Shown in pieces: positions 1-6,687 of a stretch of DNA of 12,968 bases. Both the position numbers and the translations under genes were made by a program. Positions within the stretch are counted from its first letter, which is position 1. Each line of letters begins with the position of its first letter. Below the pieces are notes generated by a model. That model saw only the letters and a list, made by a program, of their open reading frames with translations, was not told where the DNA came from and ran no database searches. Source of the DNA: an uncultured Eubacteriales bacterium (GTDB lineage Bacteria; Bacillota; Clostridia; Oscillospirales; CAG-382). The DNA is taken from NCBI GenBank assembly GCA_900546385.1, contig URCT01000075.1, forward strand, positions 1-12,968, in the 5' to 3' direction.

Positions 1-167
1 CGCGCAATGTCGCAGAATTCCTTTTCGCCGCTGTCTGTATGCTCCATATCGACGACCATGAAATCAAAGCCTTGACCGGCTAAGATTTCTGCCGCCACGG
101 TATTTCCGGTCTGAATCCAAGACCCGGTAACCGGAAAGCCCTTCTTTATCCTTTCCCGAACGGTCAT
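1..167 (-). CDS. HpcH/HpaI-family aldolase, N-terminal part (truncated by window edge)
   Basis: Only the first 55 codons are present, and the gene runs off the left edge. The start is ATG at 167-165, preceded by an AGGAGA ribosome binding site at 175-180 with 7 nt spacing. The visible protein has the family opening: GSWIQTGNTVAAEILAG at about residues 15-31, then FDFMVVDMEHTD at 34-45. The DMEH motif (Asp40, Glu42, His43) matches the conserved segment of class II 2-keto-3-deoxy-sugar-acid aldolases (HpaI, GarL, RhmA), where the His acts in catalysis. These cytoplasmic metal-dependent enzymes cleave 2-keto-3-deoxy acids to pyruvate and an aldehyde. The substrate cannot be told from the N-terminus. 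A LacI-family gene is divergent and shares its control region, consistent with a sugar-acid or related catabolic unit. The family assignment is fairly secure; the specific reaction is not. Confidence 0.85.
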   Translation of the reverse strand, partial: MTVRERIKKGFPVTGSWIQTGNTVAAEILAGQGFDFMVVDMEHTDSGEKEFCDIA

Positions 168-182
168 ATATACGTCTCCTTT

Positions 183-198
183 GCTAAAATTATTTAGC
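183..198. promoter_or_regulatory. Putative LacI-type operator O1 (aldolase leader)
   Basis: The 16-bp inverted repeat GCTAAA-ATTA-TTTAGC has perfect 6-bp arms around a 4-bp centre. It lies between the predicted aldolase transcription start (about 219) and its ribosome binding site, a typical roadblock-repressor position. It matches the repeat at 268-283 in 5 of 6 left-arm bases and all 6 right-arm bases. Binding by the adjacent LacI-family protein is inferred. The centre lacks the CpG common in operators of that family. Confidence 0.55.
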
Positions 199-225
199 GA
201 TTTTTTGTTATTCTATTCCAATGGC

Positions 226-254
226 ATTGTAACACAGCGGAGAAAGCTTGTCAA
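226..254 (-). promoter_or_regulatory. Sigma-A-type promoter for the aldolase gene
   Basis: Read on the minus strand, the -35 element is TTGACA (254-249) and the -10 element is TACAAT (231-226), with an exact 17-bp spacer. The predicted start near 219 gives a leader of about 50 nt that contains operator O1. Confidence 0.75.
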
Positions 255-267
255 TAGAACGCGATAC

Positions 268-283
268 ACTAAAATATTTTAGC
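268..283. promoter_or_regulatory. Putative LacI-type operator O2 (between the divergent promoters)
   Basis: The sequence ACTAAA-ATAT-TTTAGC contains a perfect 14-bp palindrome, CTAAAATATTTTAG (269-282). It lies between the -35 elements of the two divergent promoters, 7 bp upstream of the regulator's -35. It has the same arm sequence and spacing as the repeat at 183-198. The centres are 85 bp apart, about eight helical turns, which would suit looping between two bound dimers. Confidence 0.55.
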
Positions 284-289
284 AATTTC

Positions 290-318
290 TTGACAAGCGT
301 GCCGAAATGTGCTATGCT
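290..318 (+). promoter_or_regulatory. Extended -10 promoter for the LacI-family regulator
   Basis: The -35 element is TTGACA (290-295) and the -10 element is TATGCT (313-318), with a 17-bp spacer and an extended -10 TG at 310-311. The predicted start near 325 leaves a short leader of about 30 nt before the ATG at 354. Confidence 0.75.
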
Positions 319-353
319 GATACAGAAAAATCATCTGTCAGGAGAAACCATTC

Positions 354-1355
354 ATGAAAGTTACTGCTGCCGACGTTGCCAAGCTTGCCGGCGTATCCCG
401 CACGACCGTATCGCTTGTGTTGACCGAAAACACCTCCGTCGCTCTTTCCGAACCGACCAAAAAACGCGTGATCGAAGCGGCAAAACAGCTGCAATACGGC
501 CCGTTTTCCGAAAAGAGAATGTCGCCGTATGCAAAGGAATTCGCCGCCGTGATACTTCCGACCTTACTCAATCCGTTTTATCCGGAATCCTTAAACAGCA
601 TTACCGCCATTTTGGCCGACTACGGCTATAAAACGTTAATCCACTGCACCAACAAAAACGCCGACAGTGAAAAAGCTTTTTTGGAAGAACTCGACAAGCG
701 TTCGGTAAAAATGATCCTTTTCACCTACACGCCTTTGGCAAGAGAAACCGCCAAAGCCGTCGCCGCGCAGATTCCGACCTGCGTTTTGGGAGAATTGCAT
801 TTTTCCATGCCGTGCCTAAACATCGCTCTTGACAGCGAAAACGCGGGCTGCATGGTCATGAAGCACCTTTGGGAAAGCGGCCGAAGAAACATCTGCTTCG
901 TTTCCAACGGCTTAAACTCATTATCACTGTCACGGAAAAAGCGATTGGACGGTATCAAAAACTATGCCGCCGAAGTCGGTGCGGCGGACAGTCTGTTTCT
1001 TGCCATAGAAGACAAGGAAAGCGATGAATATGAAACCGGCTATCGGCAGACACAGGCCGCTTTGGCAAAAAATCCCGAAATTGACGCCGTCATCGGCGTC
1101 AATGATCTTGTCGCCATCGGCGCCATGAACGCCATTCGGGATTATGGCAAAGAGGTTCCAAACAACATTGCCGTCGTCGGGTTTGACAACAGCAAGCTTG
1201 CGGCTCACTATACGCCCAAGCTCACCTCGGTGGAGCATCATATTTATGACCGGGCAAAGCTTGCGATTGCAACGCTTTTAGACGATAAGCGCAAAACCAT
1301 GTCCAAAAAAATCATTTATGAACCGACTTTGGTCGTTCGGGAAAGCTCTTTTTGA
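354..1355 (+). CDS. LacI-family transcriptional regulator
   Basis: This 333-residue protein is the standard length for a LacI/GalR repressor. Residues 3-25 form the N-terminal helix-turn-helix (VTAADVAKLAGVSRTTVSLVL), followed by a hinge segment around 38-55. From about 63 onward it has the periplasmic-binding-protein-like effector and dimerisation domain, including AVIGVNDLVAIGAMNAI and NIAVVGFDNS near residues 240-280, which are family hallmarks. The ATG at 354 has AGGAGA at 340-345 with 8 nt spacing. It is divergent from an HpcH/HpaI-type aldolase, and two matching inverted repeats sit in the shared promoter region, so autoregulation and local control of the aldolase are likely. The effector is probably a sugar or sugar acid, but this is inference. 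Whether it also touches the distant GTTAGT-N4-ACTAAC sites is doubtful, because the half-sites differ. Confidence 0.93.
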   Translation: MKVTAADVAKLAGVSRTTVSLVLTENTSVALSEPTKKRVIEAAKQLQYGPFSEKRMSPYAKEFAAVILPTLLNPFYPESLNSITAILADYGYKTLIHCTNKNADSEKAFLEELDKRSVKMILFTYTPLARETAKAVAAQIPTCVLGELHFSMPCLNIALDSENAGCMVMKHLWESGRRNICFVSNGLNSLSLSRKKRLDGIKNYAAEVGAADSLFLAIEDKESDEYETGYRQTQAALAKNPEIDAVIGVNDLVAIGAMNAIRDYGKEVPNNIAVVGFDNSKLAAHYTPKLTSVEHHIYDRAKLAIATLLDDKRKTMSKKIIYEPTLVVRESSF

Positions 1356-1511
1356 AAAAATGCATCGCAAGACGGCTTTGTGAGAAGGACAGGTTTCCAG
1401 TCTTTGACAGGCTTACCCTTTTATCCTGCCCTCTCGTGACGCTTTCGCCTTTCCGGTTACCTTTTTCAGCCGCACAAACGGCCCGGTTTTCTTTAGCCAT
1501 TTTTGGCAGCA

Positions 1512-1541
1512 AGGGCATACCGCTTTTTGACGGTATGCCCT
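1512..1541. terminator. Hairpin between convergent lacI-type and subtilase genes (putative terminator)
   Basis: A perfect 11-bp stem (1512-1522 paired with 1531-1541, sequence AGGGCATACCG) encloses an 8-nt loop. It begins about 20 nt past the subtilase stop codon and 157 nt past the regulator stop, in a convergent gap. Neither side has a good U-tract, so it may act as an mRNA 3'-end stabiliser or inefficient terminator. I see no gene in the rest of 1356-1561. Confidence 0.5.
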
Positions 1542-1561
1542 CAACGCTTTCAAAATGACTT

Positions 1562-4500
1562 TTACATTGCCTTCAAAATCAGAATCAGATCCTGTATATC
1601 GATCAAGCCGCTGCCATCGACGTCACACTGCTTAAAATCCTTCCAATCGGATGAACTGTCATCTTTTCGGTAGTATTTTTGACAATACGTGATGTCGAGA
1701 AGATCGACGACACCGTCGCCGTTTACATCACAGCTCGGCTGGTCGCTCACGGTCGTGCTTGCACTTGCGGCAGCAATCTTGGTTGTAAAGTAAACAGCCT
1801 TGCCGTTTTCGTCATAGCCTGCCGCCGAAATATCCAAAAGCTTGATACCGACAGACATTTCATAAAGCAGCTCTGCAAACTGAACCTCCGCCACGTCGGC
1901 AAGCTGCGTTTTGGTCACGCTTCCGCCGGCTCCGTCCTGCAGATACGACAGAGCGATCGTTGCGGTATGATCGTCGTTCCATTTGATTCCGAGCGGCGTA
2001 AAGTCGTTTTTGCCGATAAAGCCTGCATATTGCAAAGCCGCATCCTTTTCAAAGGTGAAGGAAACGGTTGCCACACGCTTCATGTTGCCGAGCCGGAAGC
2101 CGAACGCGAGATTGTCTCCGACAAAGGCATTCTTTTTGCCCGTGACTGCCGCCGTAACAGGCTGTGTTTCCTGTTCTTTTGCCTTTACGGTCACTTCGCA
2201 GCTTGCCTTTAGGCCGTTTACCGTTTCGGCGGTAATCGTCGCGCTTCCGGCTTTCTTTGCCTGAACCGTTCCGTCAGAGGTCACCTCTGCCGCATCGGCG
2301 TTGGAGGTGCGCCACGTAACGGTGCGGTTCGAAGCATTTTGCGGCAGAACTTCGGCAGACAGCTTTGCGCTTTCGCCCTCGGTCAGAACGAGCGCCGATG
2401 TGTCAAGCCCTACCGACTGCGGATAGACAATTGCCGCGCCCGAAAGCGAATAATAGTCCGAAAGATAGGTGTTTCCTGCATAATCGACTAATGCGATTTT
2501 CGCTTGCGTCAGTCCCTTAAATTCCGGAGAGGACAAATCAAAGGTGATTTCCGATAATTGATCTGCAGCCTGCGCATCCGGTTCCATCCAGGCAGTAAGC
2601 GGCGCATTTCCGTTTGCCGTCGCGCACACGCCTTGGATATAATGATTGTCGTGAACCGTCACAATCCACGTTGCGCCCTCAATTTTACTGGAAATGACCT
2701 CCGGCGCGACGCTGTCGATCACGATCGGAAACGCTTTTGTTTCTTCCCTGCCACCAACAGACGCCGTGATTTTGTAAACATAGTTGCCGTCATCCAGCGG
2801 TGCGTTCCAGCTGTCGAACGGCTCCCAGCCCTTGGCCGCCATCGGCGTGTAAAAGCCTTCGGAGGAATGATACGTTTTGGAAACCTTGGATAGGCTTTCG
2901 CTGTAAACGGTGTTCCCTTCGGAATCATCGACCGAAAAAGTCAGCTTTTCGGCATTTCTCAAAAGAGATACCGCGGCGGTGACATTTTTGCCGGACTCAT
3001 TGCCCTTGATGGCAATTTTTTCGGCATTGTAGGCTTCTGCACCGTCAACATAGTCGTTATGGCCGAGAATATAGCCGCCGCCATCGCTGTTGCGGAACTG
3101 CCCGATCTGCGTTTCACAGATAGAGGCCGTTTCATCGTCGTATATATCCGAGTCGAAAACCGGCAGAGCCTGCCAATCGCCGAAAAATCCCATAAACGGA
3201 TAGGAAAGCGTCACTTCGCCATCCTGCACCGGATGGAGCGTTACATAGCCCTCGATATAAATTCCGTTCGGGAAATCCTTTTTCAGATTGGCTTTTCCCT
3301 TTTCAGTCAACGCAATTTGCACGTCAATCGCGGCTTCTTTGCCGGCCGCAAGCGTGACAGTTTTCGGAATGGATACCGTTACCTCATCCGCCGAAAGCTC
3401 TCTTGCTCTTTGCGCCATATAAACGATTCCGTTCTCAGTAACGGTATCCTCTGAGAGAACCGTGACCGAAGGCTCATAACGGATATCGCCGTCGCTCATG
3501 GAAACCGCTTTGAACGCAAAGGCATAGCTTCCGCTTTCATTAAAACCAAGCTCGGCTTTGGGCCGGCCGTTGTCCGCATTTAAGAGAAAGGCATTTGTCT
3601 TTACGGCATTTTGCAGCTGAACAAGGCCTGCACCCTGTTTGCGCGGCGAATACGCAAGGCCGTTTTCATCCTTCACCGGAACGGCTGTACTCATCATAAG
3701 CGCATTGATAAGGCTCGTTTTCTGCGAAGCAGTCATATTCAATCCGTCCCGATTTTCGCGGATATACTGCTCCATAACGGCCGCTGCGCCTGCCATATGC
3801 GGCGATGCCATCGATGTGCCGCTCATGTTTCCGTAAAGTCCGTTCGGAAGCGTTGAATAAATATCGCCGCCGGGCGCGGTAATCTCCGGCTTTAATTTCA
3901 AATCCGGCGTAACGCCCCAGGAGGAAAAGTCGCTCATCTTGCCGCTGAAGGTATCCTTAAAGTTGTCTACATACTCGTCGCTCACCGAAAGGTGCTTGTC
4001 GGTCTGTGCGCAAAGATATTCGCCATCGGCTTTGCTGATAAAAACACACGGGATTTTGTTGTCGGTGGACATATTGATTAACGCACCGCTTACGTTATCG
4101 TAAATGATGGCCGCGATCGCTCCGGCGTTTTTGGCATTGGCCTCTTTTTGAGCAAAGGTGAGAATTTCACCGTTTTCTTCCCCGGCACGTCGGATCAAAG
4201 CGATTTTTCCTCTTAAGCTTTTATCGGCAAAATCTGCCGCCGCACCGATGCCGCAATCCACATATTCGAACGTGCCCGAAAGTGCCGTCAGCTGGCCATC
4301 TGCCTTTTCGGACGGATCGTTGTAACGGATCTTTCTTCCGCCTGCAAGCAGATATACCGATGTCGTTTCAAGGTTGTTCATGCTCGCGACCGAAAGAGCC
4401 GCTTCGTAGGTAGAAGGAGACGCCACCACACCGTTGTCCGGCTCGGTCGCTTTCGGCAGATCATTGCCGGCCGTGTTCTGATAGGTGGAGCTGTACTCGT

Positions 4501-5545
4501 TTCCGGCGGCACAATAAAGGGCAATGCCCGCCTCCCGCACACGGTTATAGACCTCGCGCATGGATTTATAGGCACTTTCGGAAAATCCGGCCGTCGAGCC
4601 GAGACTCATATTGATGGCATCCACGCCGAATTTCACCGAATCGTCTAATGCCGCCAAAATATCGTCATCGTATGCACCGCCCGTCGCATCGCCGAACACC
4701 TTCATAATGAAAAGCTGTGCGTCGGGCGCAACGCCCTCAACCACGCCGCCGCTGTTTGCTCCCACAATGCCGGCAACGTGCGTGCCGTGAGAATCGCCGC
4801 CCGAAACATTGGTGTCCACATCGGCATAATCGTATGCATACGGAATTTTATCGTTTATATAGACGGCAGAAACATTTAATTTTCCGACCGTCATTTTGTT
4901 GTTTTTCAGAACGCTTTCAATATCATCTTTGGCATATTTCGGATTGTTGACCGAAGAAAAAGCCGGATGGGCTATATCAAGGCCGGTATCGAGAATAGCG
5001 ACCGCACTGCTTTTGCCCGTAAATCCAAACTCTTCGCCGACAATGTCGGCACCGATCGCGGAAATTCCGCCGTTTGACGAGACCTTTACCGGTTCCGGCA
5101 GACTGTAAAACTCCGCAACAAAAGCATCTTTTACACCGACAATCTCCCAGATGGCTTCAAGATCAGCCATCTCCGCTTCCACGGCAAAACCGTTCATAAC
5201 CGCCGAATATTCGCACTTGACGGTGAAATCCATACCGCTCTGCACCAGTGCTTTTTTTACGGCCTTGCGGTTTTGTTCAAGCTTTTGCTCGATCCCCTTC
5301 GCTTCATTGGATGCGAAAAAATCGGAAACACTCGAATAGGTGCCTATTTTGGCGCCATAGGAAAGAAGCGGTGCGTCATCTAACTCCACAATAATGCGGA
5401 CCGTTTCCTGTTGTCCGCTCTTGTGGTTCGATTTCGACCGCAACGCAAAAAGTTCATTTGTATCCGCAAATACCGCCGAGCTTGAAACCAAAAGGCAAGC
5501 GGATACAAAAGCAGATGCAATGCGTTTGAAAAAAAGGTTTTTCAT
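1562..5545 (-). CDS. Secreted S8 subtilase, lactocepin/C5a-peptidase-like, with Big_2, cohesin-like and dockerin modules
   Basis: This is a 1327-residue secreted serine endopeptidase. It has a signal peptide (1-27, likely cut after AVFA), an I9-type propeptide (about 48-146), and a subtilisin domain (about 175-650). Catalytic residues are visible as Asp186 (AVAILDTG), His253 (SHGTHVAG), oxyanion Asn349 (AAGNE) and Ser578 (GTSMASPHMAG). A PA-type insertion lies around 395-520, between the Asn and Ser blocks, as in lactocepins and C5a peptidases. After it come Fn3-like beta domains (about 665-1035), a Big_2 domain (about 1042-1120), a cohesin-like beta-sandwich (about 1128-1262) and a C-terminal dockerin (1273-1327). 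The dockerin has two calcium loops, at 1273-1284 and 1308-1319. The usual LPXTG wall anchor of lactocepins is absent, so the dockerin probably replaces it. The ATG at 5545 follows an AAGG site (5554-5557). The gene is divergent from, and apparently co-regulated with, four secreted-protein genes. The substrate is unknown. Confidence 0.92.
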   Translation of the reverse strand: MKNLFFKRIASAFVSACLLVSSSAVFADTNELFALRSKSNHKSGQQETVRIIVELDDAPLLSYGAKIGTYSSVSDFFASNEAKGIEQKLEQNRKAVKKALVQSGMDFTVKCEYSAVMNGFAVEAEMADLEAIWEIVGVKDAFVAEFYSLPEPVKVSSNGGISAIGADIVGEEFGFTGKSSAVAILDTGLDIAHPAFSSVNNPKYAKDDIESVLKNNKMTVGKLNVSAVYINDKIPYAYDYADVDTNVSGGDSHGTHVAGIVGANSGGVVEGVAPDAQLFIMKVFGDATGGAYDDDILAALDDSVKFGVDAINMSLGSTAGFSESAYKSMREVYNRVREAGIALYCAAGNEYSSTYQNTAGNDLPKATEPDNGVVASPSTYEAALSVASMNNLETTSVYLLAGGRKIRYNDPSEKADGQLTALSGTFEYVDCGIGAAADFADKSLRGKIALIRRAGEENGEILTFAQKEANAKNAGAIAAIIYDNVSGALINMSTDNKIPCVFISKADGEYLCAQTDKHLSVSDEYVDNFKDTFSGKMSDFSSWGVTPDLKLKPEITAPGGDIYSTLPNGLYGNMSGTSMASPHMAGAAAVMEQYIRENRDGLNMTASQKTSLINALMMSTAVPVKDENGLAYSPRKQGAGLVQLQNAVKTNAFLLNADNGRPKAELGFNESGSYAFAFKAVSMSDGDIRYEPSVTVLSEDTVTENGIVYMAQRARELSADEVTVSIPKTVTLAAGKEAAIDVQIALTEKGKANLKKDFPNGIYIEGYVTLHPVQDGEVTLSYPFMGFFGDWQALPVFDSDIYDDETASICETQIGQFRNSDGGGYILGHNDYVDGAEAYNAEKIAIKGNESGKNVTAAVSLLRNAEKLTFSVDDSEGNTVYSESLSKVSKTYHSSEGFYTPMAAKGWEPFDSWNAPLDDGNYVYKITASVGGREETKAFPIVIDSVAPEVISSKIEGATWIVTVHDNHYIQGVCATANGNAPLTAWMEPDAQAADQLSEITFDLSSPEFKGLTQAKIALVDYAGNTYLSDYYSLSGAAIVYPQSVGLDTSALVLTEGESAKLSAEVLPQNASNRTVTWRTSNADAAEVTSDGTVQAKKAGSATITAETVNGLKASCEVTVKAKEQETQPVTAAVTGKKNAFVGDNLAFGFRLGNMKRVATVSFTFEKDAALQYAGFIGKNDFTPLGIKWNDDHTATIALSYLQDGAGGSVTKTQLADVAEVQFAELLYEMSVGIKLLDISAAGYDENGKAVYFTTKIAAASASTTVSDQPSCDVNGDGVVDLLDITYCQKYYRKDDSSSDWKDFKQCDVDGSGLIDIQDLILILKAM

Positions 5546-5593
5546 CTTTTTTACCTTGCAAATCCTTTCGTAAATAAGTGGGCGTTACTTACG

Positions 5594-5609
5594 GTTAGTG
5601 ACGACTAAC
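5594..5609. promoter_or_regulatory. Putative operator copy A (GTTAGT-N4-ACTAAC)
   Basis: This is a 16-bp inverted repeat with perfect 6-bp arms and centre GACG. It covers about +1 to +16 of the predicted subtilase transcript, a classic repressor position. The same repeat occurs at 5771-5786 and 5836-5851 in the leader of the divergent operon, so one DNA-binding protein probably acts on both sides. Confidence 0.65.
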
Positions 5610-5616
5610 AAGACAG

Positions 5617-5645
5617 AGTATAGCATAAAACTTTGCATTTGTAAA
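5617..5645 (-). promoter_or_regulatory. Extended -10 promoter for the subtilase gene
   Basis: On the minus strand, -35 is TTTACA (5645-5640) and -10 is TATACT (5622-5617), with a 17-bp spacer and TG before the -10. The region from the extended -10 through the first operator bases matches the divergent promoter at 19 of 20 positions. The predicted start is near 5610, giving a leader of about 65 nt. Confidence 0.75.
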
Positions 5646-5670
5646 GTATCTACAAAAATTTTTTATAGTC

Positions 5671-5699
5671 TTGACAAAGAGACCATCGTGTGCTATACT
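5671..5699 (+). promoter_or_regulatory. Extended -10 promoter for the four-gene secreted-protein operon
   Basis: The -35 is a consensus TTGACA (5671-5676) and the -10 is TATACT (5694-5699), with a 17-bp spacer and extended TG at 5691-5692. The -35 elements of the two divergent promoters are separated by 25 bp of AT-rich DNA. The predicted start near 5706 gives a leader of about 165 nt before the first gene, and that leader contains two operator-like repeats and small hairpins. Confidence 0.78.
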
Positions 5700-5735
5700 C
5701 TGTTTTGTTAATTATGGTGTGACGACCAAACATTG

Positions 5736-5758
5736 GAGTCTTCAAACGGACTCTTTTT
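5736..5758 (+). promoter_or_regulatory. Small leader hairpin with T-tract (possible weak attenuator)
   Basis: GAGTC (5736-5740) pairs with GACTC (5749-5753) around an 8-nt loop, and is followed directly by TTTTT. The 5-bp stem could gain one G-U pair at its base. It sits about 30 nt into the predicted leader of the plus-strand operon. The stem is short for an intrinsic terminator, so attenuation here is a possibility only. Confidence 0.3.
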
Positions 5759-5770
5759 CAAAGACTTGCG

Positions 5771-5786
5771 GTTAGTTTTAACTAAC
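5771..5786. promoter_or_regulatory. Putative operator copy B (GTTAGT-N4-ACTAAC)
   Basis: GTTAGTTTTAACTAAC is the most symmetric of the three copies, with 7-bp perfect arms around TT. It lies about 65 bp downstream of the predicted operon start, and its centre is 65 bp from copy C. It could block elongation or support looping with the other copies. In RNA the same sequence could form a small hairpin. Confidence 0.6.
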
Positions 5787-5835
5787 TCACGCGAAGGAGC
5801 GTGTTGTTTCGGACAATTTATTTTTTTACCGCACG

Positions 5836-5851
5836 GTTAGTTGCGGCTAAC
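5836..5851. promoter_or_regulatory. Putative operator copy C (GTTAGT-N4-GCTAAC)
   Basis: GTTAGTTGCGGCTAAC has one arm mismatch relative to copies A and B. It ends 19 bp before the ATG of the first operon gene and just upstream of its ribosome binding site. The closely repeated sequence upstream of both transcription units supports a shared regulator that is not encoded in this window or not recognised here. Confidence 0.58.
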
Positions 5852-5870
5852 TTATGAAAGAAGGAACGAT

Positions 5871-6668
5871 ATGAAGCTAAAGAAAAAAATCACAGGCTTG
5901 CTTACGGCTGTTTTTGTATTATTCGCAGTATTTGCCGCCATTGCAGCCGTTCCGGTCTCTGCCGCAGCAAGCGAAAAGCCGCAGACCACCCTCCTTCTCG
6001 AGCCAAGGCGAACGGCCGACGGGATGGATTACGATGTGTATATCGAGCATACAAACACGCTAAGCACACTGCTATTTGCCGTGGAGTTTTCGACAGCGGA
6101 AAAAGGAACGCTGCGTCTTGTCGACAATGCGTGCTTTGACAGTGCCTACAGCGAATGGAACACGGACACGCACGCTTCGCTCAAAGCCTATTTGGGCAGA
6201 ACGGGACAAAAAGCCGGTTTTTCGTCGGAGGACAGAATCAAGGTAGCGCAAATTTCGCTTCCGTTCGATGCGGCGGCGGTCGGTGAAGTGACAGCGACTG
6301 TATCCAACGCCCTATGCGCCGGTGTTGTGCAAACCGCAAGCGATGCAGTCAAAGGATGCGTCAACATCCCGTTGCAGCCCATCCGCTATGTGCTGCGGGA
6401 ATGCAGCATTTTGAGCTTTGATCAAAGCAAGGTAACTCTTCTTTCCGCCCAAAATCGCCGTGCCGTCATTTTCTATGCGTCCTACGATGCGGAAGGCAGA
6501 CTTGTACGCACGCATATCCAAACCATCGACTTAAAGCAAGGCGAAAACGAGCTGTCGTTGGACGGCATCGATTTCGGACCTTTCGAAACGCTCTCGGTTA
6601 TGGTATGGGACAGCACCAGCTCCCTGCGGCCGTTAACAGACAAAGCAACCATCCAATATCAGAAATAA
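5871..6668 (+). CDS. Secreted cohesin-like protein without dockerin or anchor
   Basis: The protein has 265 residues from ATG 5871, with an AAGGA site at 5861-5865. An upstream in-frame TTG at 5841 is rejected because it lies inside operator copy C and would put charged residues before the signal peptide. Residues 1-33 are a signal peptide (KKK, then a long hydrophobic core ending in VSAAA). Residues about 38-167 resemble the cohesin-like domain of the next gene product: both share KAYxGxTG, then GFSS and AxIxxP about 10-20 residues later. The C-terminal part (about 172-265) resembles a small beta domain common in clostridial secreted proteins, with ASYDAEGRLV, a GENEL turn and VMVWDSTSSLRPL. 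It is the first gene of the operon, followed 19 nt later by the LRR gene. It might be a soluble adaptor or a dockerin-binding partner. The function is unproven. Confidence 0.85.
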   Translation: MKLKKKITGLLTAVFVLFAVFAAIAAVPVSAAASEKPQTTLLLEPRRTADGMDYDVYIEHTNTLSTLLFAVEFSTAEKGTLRLVDNACFDSAYSEWNTDTHASLKAYLGRTGQKAGFSSEDRIKVAQISLPFDAAAVGEVTATVSNALCAGVVQTASDAVKGCVNIPLQPIRYVLRECSILSFDQSKVTLLSAQNRRAVIFYASYDAEGRLVRTHIQTIDLKQGENELSLDGIDFGPFETLSVMVWDSTSSLRPLTDKATIQYQK

Positions 6669-6687
6669 ACAGAATGGAGATCAGACA

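Noticed and set aside
1352..1558. 68-codon reading frame downstream of the LacI-family gene
   Set aside because: It overlaps the regulator stop and the intergenic hairpin, has no plausible ribosome binding site and no recognisable protein features.
1679..2212. 177-codon plus-strand reading frame antisense to the subtilase C-terminus
   Set aside because: No recognisable domain or ribosome binding site. It is a shadow of the subtilase reading frame, which has clear domains throughout.
5495..5545. Possible lipobox (VSAC, Cys17) in the subtilase signal peptide
   Set aside because: The hydrophobic stretch between Arg8 and Cys17 is too short for a lipoprotein signal, and a good signal peptidase I site (AVFA) follows.
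5594..5851. Three repeats considered as a CRISPR array or mobile-element ends
   Set aside because: The units are only 16 bp, unevenly spaced (177 and 65 bp between centres), palindromic and tied to promoters, which fits operators.
5801..5857. Possible leader peptide (GTG 5801 or TTG 5804 to TGA 5857) after AAGGAG at 5794-5799
   Set aside because: The spacing is too short (1 or 4 nt), the start codons are weak, there is no residue run typical of attenuation, and it overlaps operator copy C.
5841..5870. In-frame TTG start that would extend the 265-aa protein by 10 residues
   Set aside because: It lies inside operator copy C, has no ribosome binding site, and would place charged residues before the signal peptide. 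ATG 5871 has a proper site.
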